Origin: Bacillota bacterium
GTDB lineage: Bacteria; Bacillota; Clostridia; Peptostreptococcales; Anaerovoracaceae
Reading direction: 5' to 3'
Assembly (NCBI GenBank): GCA_017537495.1
Contig: JAFYKS010000025.1
Location: 1-19,931 of the forward strand
DNA: 19,931 nucleotides
The notes below the pieces were generated by a model. The model did no database searches, was not told the DNA's origin, and worked only from the letters and a program-made list of their open reading frames with translations. This document shows positions 15,973 to 19,931 of this stretch, piece by piece. Position 1 is the first letter of the stretch. Every line of letters starts with the position of its first letter. Made by a program: the position numbers and the translations under genes.

Positions 15973-17317
15973 GGAATATTATGAAATTGACGGGGGCATC
16001 CCGCTCAGGGGAGAATACGAGGTAAGAGGTGCAAAAAACGCTGCGCTTCCCATTCTGGCTGCAACTCTATGCAAGGGCGGTATTCATGAAATATACGGAT
16101 GTCCTGAAATCGGGGATGTGCATACCATGGTTGAGATCCTCAGGTCGCTGGGAGCATCCGTGGAATGGAACGGGGATTGTATCTGTGTAGACAGCCGGTT
16201 TCTTACCGGAACTGCAGTTCCGCCGCAGCTGATGTCACGGCTCAGGTCTACTGTTTTTCTGCTGGGGAGTCTCCTTGCCAGAGCAGAGGAAGCGGTGATT
16301 TACAGACCGGGAGGATGCAGAATTGGAAGCAGACCGATTGACATACATATTGCTGGCTTGCAGAGACTGGGATTTGACGTACGGGAAGAAGGGGAACTGG
16401 TTGCAGCGTCAGGAAGATGCCGGGGAGGCAGAATCCGTCTTGCCTATCCCAGCGTAGGTGCTACAGAAAATCTCATGATGGCGGCATTATCCGGAAGCGG
16501 ATATACCATACTGGAAAACTGTGCTGCAGAGCCGGAAATTGAAGATCTTCAGGGTTTCCTCAGAAGCTGCGGATATCGGATCTACGGGGCGGGAACCAGC
16601 TGCATTCACATCGAAGGCGGACGGGGGCTCCATGATACCATGTATTTCATTATGGGAGACAGAATTGAAACGGCCACGTACATGATGGCACTGGCGGGAA
16701 CGGCAGGCGACGGAATTTTGACGGGAACCCAGTCCGTGTATGTTTCTGCGGTGACGGAAGTGCTGGAAGGGATGGGGGCACAGATCCGGAACTGGGAAGA
16801 CCGGATTCAGGTATCCTGCAGAGGAAGGCTGAAAAGTCCGGGAACAGTTATAACGCAGCCTTATCCGGGATTTCCGACAGACTGCCAGCCTCAGCTCATG
16901 AGTCTTGTTTGCTGTGCGGAAGGAACTGCCACGATTCGGGAAGAAATTTTTGAAAACCGTTTTACTCACAAAAAAGACCTGATGAAAATGGGTGCAAATA
17001 TTGAAACCTGCGGTAAAAATGCTATAATAAAAGGAGTGAGCTCTCTTCGGGGCTGTCCGGTTCAGGCGCTGGACCTTCGGGGCGGCGCGGCACTGGTGCT
17101 GGCCGGGCTCATGGCAGAAGGAACCTCTCTGGTAAGAGGGATTGAACATATAGAACGAGGCTACGAGGATTTCGACTGCGGAATCCGCAGGCTGGGAGGA
17201 AACATTGAAAAAAAGAACACAGAGACGAAAAAAAAGAATGAGTCCGCTGATGAAACTGCTGATTCTGATTCTGGTAATCGGAGCGTCTGCAGCCTTTCTG
17301 GCATCGCCCCTGTTTGA
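15971..17317 (+). CDS. murA: UDP-N-acetylglucosamine 1-carboxyvinyltransferase MurA
   Basis: Catalyses the first committed wall step, transfer of enolpyruvate from PEP to UDP-GlcNAc. The active-site residues are all present: Lys22-Asn23 in RGAKNAALP, Cys116 in RPGGCRIGSRP (the fosfomycin target), Asp304 in GFPTDCQ and Arg370 in LDLRGG. I chose TTG at 15971 because AGGAGGTG is 5 nt upstream and the product then begins MEYYEIDGG, placing Lys at the canonical position 22. The in-frame ATG at 15944 lies in the hairpin loop with no Shine-Dalgarno. At 448 residues it is longer than the usual 420 or so. After the normal MurA end (LGGNIE) about 34 low-complexity residues run into the ftsQ gene. It is rich in AGA, AGG and CGG, unlike mraY and ftsZ. 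Confidence 0.93.
   Translation: MEYYEIDGGIPLRGEYEVRGAKNAALPILAATLCKGGIHEIYGCPEIGDVHTMVEILRSLGASVEWNGDCICVDSRFLTGTAVPPQLMSRLRSTVFLLGSLLARAEEAVIYRPGGCRIGSRPIDIHIAGLQRLGFDVREEGELVAASGRCRGGRIRLAYPSVGATENLMMAALSGSGYTILENCAAEPEIEDLQGFLRSCGYRIYGAGTSCIHIEGGRGLHDTMYFIMGDRIETATYMMALAGTAGDGILTGTQSVYVSAVTEVLEGMGAQIRNWEDRIQVSCRGRLKSPGTVITQPYPGFPTDCQPQLMSLVCCAEGTATIREEIFENRFTHKKDLMKMGANIETCGKNAIIKGVSSLRGCPVQALDLRGGAALVLAGLMAEGTSLVRGIEHIERGYEDFDCGIRRLGGNIEKKNTETKKKNESADETADSDSGNRSVCSLSGIAPV
17001..17028 (+). promoter_or_regulatory. Strong internal promoter inside murA, upstream of ftsQ-ftsZ
   Basis: TTGAAA (17001-17006), a 16-nt spacer and TATAAT (17023-17028), with TG at 17020-17021 forming a perfect extended -10 TGCTATAAT. 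Matches are 5/6 and 6/6. It lies 177 nt upstream of the ftsQ start and could supply ftsQ and ftsZ independently of the mraZ promoter and the hairpin before murA. Confidence 0.65.
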
Positions 17318-17948
17318 CGTGGCGGCATATGAGGTGGAAGGGAACAGCTATTATTCTGATGATGAAATTCTGGTGCTGGGAAACTGCCAGACCGGTGAAA
17401 ATATTTTCTGGGGGACGCCGCTTTCGGATATTGAGGAACGGCTTTCCAGAGATGCGTATATGCAGGAAGTGACTGTAAAACGGTCTCTTCCTGACACCGT
17501 TAAAATTTCCATCAATGAACGGCGCCAGGCCGCTGCAATCGTTTACGGCGAGAAATTTGTTGTAATTGACGGAAACGGTACTGTGCTGCGGAAAACCGGT
17601 GTAGAACCGAAAATTACGGTCATCAGAGGCCTTACCATCAGCAAGATGAATGTGGGAGAGCCGATTGAAACAGAAGAAAGTGTACTGCTCCGTCAGACAC
17701 TGGAAATGCTCCGGTCCGTGGAACAGGGCGATATGTATTTCAAGAAAATCGAACTTTCGAAGATGCAGATCCGTGCCTATGTGGATGACAGTCTGATCTG
17801 CCAGGGAACACCGGAACAGCTGATGGATGTCATCAGTGACGGCAAACTTCAGGTGGTAATTCAGGAGCTTTTTGCCCAGAATATCGAAAGAGGAACCATA
17901 AAAATCGGTGGGGATGACTACATCTCCTTTACTCCGAAAATTGATTAA
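17205..17948 (+). CDS. ftsQ: Cell division protein FtsQ/DivIB
   Basis: Bitopic divisome protein that forms a complex with FtsL and DivIC and helps control septal wall synthesis. A very basic cytoplasmic start (KKRTQRRKKR) precedes one membrane helix at about 16-34. A POTRA domain follows at about 38-108 (DVAAYEVEGNSYYSDDEIL and on), then a beta-rich C-terminal domain. At 247 residues it is of usual length. The start is TTG at 17205, 4 nt after the Shine-Dalgarno GGGAGGA; an ATG at 17238 would lose most of the basic region and has no Shine-Dalgarno. The gene overlaps the murA end by 113 nt in another frame. Confidence 0.9.
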   Translation: MKKRTQRRKKRMSPLMKLLILILVIGASAAFLASPLFDVAAYEVEGNSYYSDDEILVLGNCQTGENIFWGTPLSDIEERLSRDAYMQEVTVKRSLPDTVKISINERRQAAAIVYGEKFVVIDGNGTVLRKTGVEPKITVIRGLTISKMNVGEPIETEESVLLRQTLEMLRSVEQGDMYFKKIELSKMQIRAYVDDSLICQGTPEQLMDVISDGKLQVVIQELFAQNIERGTIKIGGDDYISFTPKID

Positions 17949-17993
17949 CGGATGAAACCGCATCCTGCGAAAAAAGCATAAAAATAGAAGGAA

Positions 17994-18005
17994 TTTCTTA
18001 AGAAA
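17994..18005. promoter_or_regulatory. 12-bp perfect palindrome upstream of the ftsZ promoter
   Basis: TTTCTTAAGAAA lies about 28 nt upstream of the ftsZ -10, next to the -35 position, where a dimeric regulator could act. It is A/T-rich, so it could be chance or an UP-like element. Confidence 0.3.
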
Positions 18006-18029
18006 AAAGGTGCATTTCCACAGGATGTA

Positions 18030-18038
18030 TGTTACAAT
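18030..18038 (+). promoter_or_regulatory. Extended -10 promoter of ftsZ
   Basis: TGTTACAAT fits TGnTATAAT with one mismatch. At 17-nt spacing the -35 position reads GTGCAT, a poor match. The expected start near 18045 gives a leader of about 30 nt before ftsZ. It lies in the 128-bp gap after ftsQ. Confidence 0.55.
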
Positions 18039-18076
18039 GATTTATTATAGGCAAATACTGAGGAGGTAGAGTTCAG

Positions 18077-19234
18077 ATGCTTCAATTTGAAACCAATTTA
18101 GATAAATCAGCAGTAATTAAAGTCATCGGTGTGGGCGGCGGCGGCTGCAATGCAGTAAACCGCATGGTGGAAGCCGGCCTGAAAGGCGTTGAATTTATTG
18201 CTGTAAATACAGACCGTCAGGCATTAAACAGATGCCTGTCCGAAACCAAGATTCAGATCGGTGAAAAGCTGACAAGAGGTCTTGGTGCAGGTGCAAATCC
18301 TGAAATCGGCCAGAAGGCCGCAGAGGAAACTCTGGATGAAATTACATCCCTGCTGGAAGGTGCAGATATGGTATTCCTGACTGCCGGCATGGGCGGCGGT
18401 ACCGGTACCGGTGCAGCTCCTATCATCGCCAAGGCTGCCAAGGATATGGGTATCCTGACTGTAGGTGTTGTGACTAAGCCGTTCACTTTCGAAGGTGCCA
18501 AGAGAAGAAGACAGGCCGAACTGGGAATCAGCTTCCTGAAGAAGTATGTGGACTCTCTGGTTATCGTTCCAAATGATAAGCTGCTGGCAAACTGTGAAAA
18601 GAATACATCCATGATTCAGGCATTCCAGATGGCAGACGATGTGCTCCGTCAGGGTGTACAGGGTATTTCCGACCTGATCTCCGAACATGCACTGATCAAT
18701 GTTGACTTCGCTGACGTTAAGTCTGTTATGACTGACCGCGGTGTTGCACACATGGGTGTTGGACATGCATCCGGCGACGACCGTGCAAAGAATGCAGTCA
18801 AGGCTGCAATCGAAAGCCCGCTGCTGGAAACTACCATCGCAGGTGCGAAGGCAATTCTGCTCTACGTGGCAGGCGGTTACGATCTGGGTATGCTGGAAGT
18901 CAGCCAGCTGGCTACTATGGTTCAGGAACAGGCAGACGAAGACTGCATCCTGATCTTCGGTGCAGCTGTGGATGAATCCATGGAAGATGAAATTTCCGTA
19001 ACTGTTATTGCCACCGGCTTTGACGAAGGTCTGGAAACAAGAGCAATTACAGGAAGAGATACCGGAATCAAGGAAGAGCCTCAGCAGGCGCAGGCTGCTC
19101 CGCAGCAGGCAAACGGTGAAGTGACCGGAAGAATCGACGGTATCCAGGGCAGAGAAGTGGATCTGCAGGAAATTCTGCAGAACGGAGATGACACGACTCC
19201 TTCCAGATTCGATATCCCTGATTTCCTCAAGTAA
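18077..19234 (+). CDS. ftsZ: Cell division protein FtsZ
   Basis: Tubulin-like GTPase that polymerises into the cytokinetic ring at mid-cell. At 385 residues it has the N-terminal motif [15 protein letters not shown], the GTP-binding tubulin signature GGGTGTG (106-112), the T7 synergy loop [11 protein letters not shown] with its catalytic Asp, a short Gln/Ala-rich variable linker at about 334-348 and the conserved C-terminal tail [10 protein letters not shown] that binds partners such as FtsA, SepF, ZapA or EzrA. The start ATG at 18077 follows AGGAGGT (18061-18067) by 9 nt. Strong codon bias points to high expression. It has its own promoter and a downstream terminator, so it can be expressed apart from the operon. 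Confidence 0.99.
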   Translation: MLQFETNLDKSAVIKVIGVGGGGCNAVNRMVEAGLKGVEFIAVNTDRQALNRCLSETKIQIGEKLTRGLGAGANPEIGQKAAEETLDEITSLLEGADMVFLTAGMGGGTGTGAAPIIAKAAKDMGILTVGVVTKPFTFEGAKRRRQAELGISFLKKYVDSLVIVPNDKLLANCEKNTSMIQAFQMADDVLRQGVQGISDLISEHALINVDFADVKSVMTDRGVAHMGVGHASGDDRAKNAVKAAIESPLLETTIAGAKAILLYVAGGYDLGMLEVSQLATMVQEQADEDCILIFGAAVDESMEDEISVTVIATGFDEGLETRAITGRDTGIKEEPQQAQAAPQQANGEVTGRIDGIQGREVDLQEILQNGDDTTPSRFDIPDFLK

Positions 19235-19248
19235 GATTATACATAACC

Positions 19249-19271
19249 AAGCCGGTGATGAGCCGGCTTTT
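19249..19271 (+). terminator. Probable intrinsic terminator after ftsZ
   Basis: AAGCCGG / CCGGCTT (19249-19255 with 19263-19269) with a 7-nt loop runs into TTTT. Outer bases AACC (19245-19248) and GGTT (19273-19276) can extend the pairing. The T-run is short, so termination may be partial. Confidence 0.6.
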
Positions 19272-19284
19272 CGGTTAGAATATA

Positions 19285-19300
19285 CGCTGCGTGGGCAGCG
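19285..19300. other. Short perfect hairpin before the RNA methyltransferase gene
   Basis: CGCTGC / GCAGCG with a GTGG loop forms a 6-bp stem 29 nt before the ATG at 19330. No T-run follows. It may be a leader structure or an operator; nothing further can be said. Confidence 0.35.
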
Positions 19301-19329
19301 GGAAATTTGCAGAAAGGCGGCAGTATTTC

Positions 19330-19931
19330 ATGCGTGAAATCACTTCCAAAGACAATAAAATAGTGAAACTGTGCGAACAGCTTGCCGCCCGCAAGTACCG
19401 TGACCGGCTGGGCCTCTATCTGATTGAAGGGGAGAACCTTCTGGAGGAAGCCGTCCGGGAAGGGGCAGCTGTGGATACGGTACTGATGAGAAAGGGATAC
19501 AGCGGCAGAATGCAGCCGGGGCTGGAAGATAAGACTTTCGTCCTGGATGAAAAACTTTTTGACCGGCTGGCCCAGACTGATACCAGCCAGGGAATCCTGG
19601 CAATTGTAAAGAAACCGGGAGTTTCCCAGGCTGATTTTATTGAAAAAGGGGCCGTGGGAAATTTTGTTGTTCTGGACAGGCTCCAGGATCCGGGAAATAT
19701 CGGAACCATTATCCGGACTGCGGATGCGGCCGGATACTCTCTGATCGTGGCGATGAAGGGCACTGCCGATGTGTTTTCGCCCAAAGTGGTTCGTGCGGCG
19801 GCGGGTTCCCTGTTTAGAGTGCCGGTTGTTTTCATTGATGACTACGATGAGCTGGTAGCATTCGTGAAGGCGGCAGGCGGTAAACTGGTGGCCACCTGTT
19901 TTGACACGGACAGGTATTATTACGATGTGGA
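19330..19931 (+). CDS. TrmH/SpoU-family RNA 2'-O-methyltransferase (cut by window end)
   Basis: Predicted SAM-dependent methyltransferase of the SPOUT superfamily that modifies a ribose 2'-OH in rRNA or tRNA; the exact target cannot be told. 200 residues are visible. The N-terminal part (about 1-95) resembles the SpoU substrate-binding domain (GLYLIEGENLLEEAV). The catalytic knot starts with VVLDRLQDPGNIGTIIRTADAAG at about 113-135, which holds motif 1 (N..G...R). SPKVVRAAAGSLFRVPV (140-156) is motif 2. Motif 3 lies beyond the window. The start ATG at 19330 follows a weak AAGGCGG. Clostridial genomes often have such a gene annotated as RNA methyltransferase; I cannot assign RlmB or TrmH. Confidence 0.9.
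   Translation, partial: MREITSKDNKIVKLCEQLAARKYRDRLGLYLIEGENLLEEAVREGAAVDTVLMRKGYSGRMQPGLEDKTFVLDEKLFDRLAQTDTSQGILAIVKKPGVSQADFIEKGAVGNFVVLDRLQDPGNIGTIIRTADAAGYSLIVAMKGTADVFSPKVVRAAAGSLFRVPVVFIDDYDELVAFVKAAGGKLVATCFDTDRYYYDV

Noticed and set aside
1..19931. tRNA, rRNA, CRISPR, T-box or other riboswitch, transposon or prophage
   Set aside because: No cloverleaf, repeat-spacer array, T-box core sequence, transposase or integrase was seen; the window is dense with ordinary coding sequence.

Overview
The window is a slice of a low-to-mid-GC Firmicutes chromosome, most likely class Clostridia. It carries the division and cell wall (dcw) gene cluster in the Gram-positive order. The organism makes meso-diaminopimelate peptidoglycan (DNPR motif in MurE). 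Shine-Dalgarno sequences are strong, starts are often GTG or TTG, and a SpoVD-like transpeptidase with a single PASTA domain sits in the cluster. The genus cannot be told from the sequence alone.

Left flank (1-2617, minus strand): a truncated FtsX-type ABC permease and its LolD/MacB-type ATPase form a two-gene operon with its own extended -10 promoter. Upstream on the same strand is a 12-helix membrane protein of unknown function. Divergent from it is a 73-residue single-pass membrane protein (2719-2940) that ends in a clear intrinsic terminator. Next, on the minus strand, is a 349-residue protein with 33 cysteines (3003-4052), which I do not recognise. It is divergent from the dcw operon.

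Main block (4200-17948, plus strand): a promoter overlaps three 10-bp-spaced TGG repeats that match an MraZ operator. It is followed by mraZ, rsmH, ftsL, spoVD/pbpB, murE, murF, mraY, murD, ftsW, murG, murA and ftsQ. These encode the regulator of the cluster, a 16S rRNA methyltransferase, the FtsL/FtsQ division scaffold, the FtsW and SpoVD polymerase/crosslinking pair, and most cytoplasmic and membrane steps from UDP-GlcNAc (MurA) to lipid II (MraY, MurG). The steps of MurB, MurC and Ddl are missing here and must be encoded elsewhere.

Right flank: ftsZ (18077-19234) has its own extended -10 promoter and a downstream terminator-like hairpin. It is followed by a TrmH/SpoU-family RNA methyltransferase cut off by the window end. 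No ftsA lies between ftsQ and ftsZ, and no spoIIGA-sigE-sigG block lies immediately after ftsZ.

The most unusual signals are regulatory. An intrinsic terminator-like hairpin contains the murA Shine-Dalgarno, so the murA start codon is the TTG at 15971. murA and ftsQ overlap by 113 nt across two A-AAA-AAG heptamers just downstream of a Shine-Dalgarno. A near-consensus promoter lies inside murA. A possible sigma-E promoter and a long hairpin lie ahead of spoVD. I saw no tRNA, rRNA, CRISPR array, transposase or integrase. No gene-free stretch exceeds 300 bases; the longest is 4053-4269.
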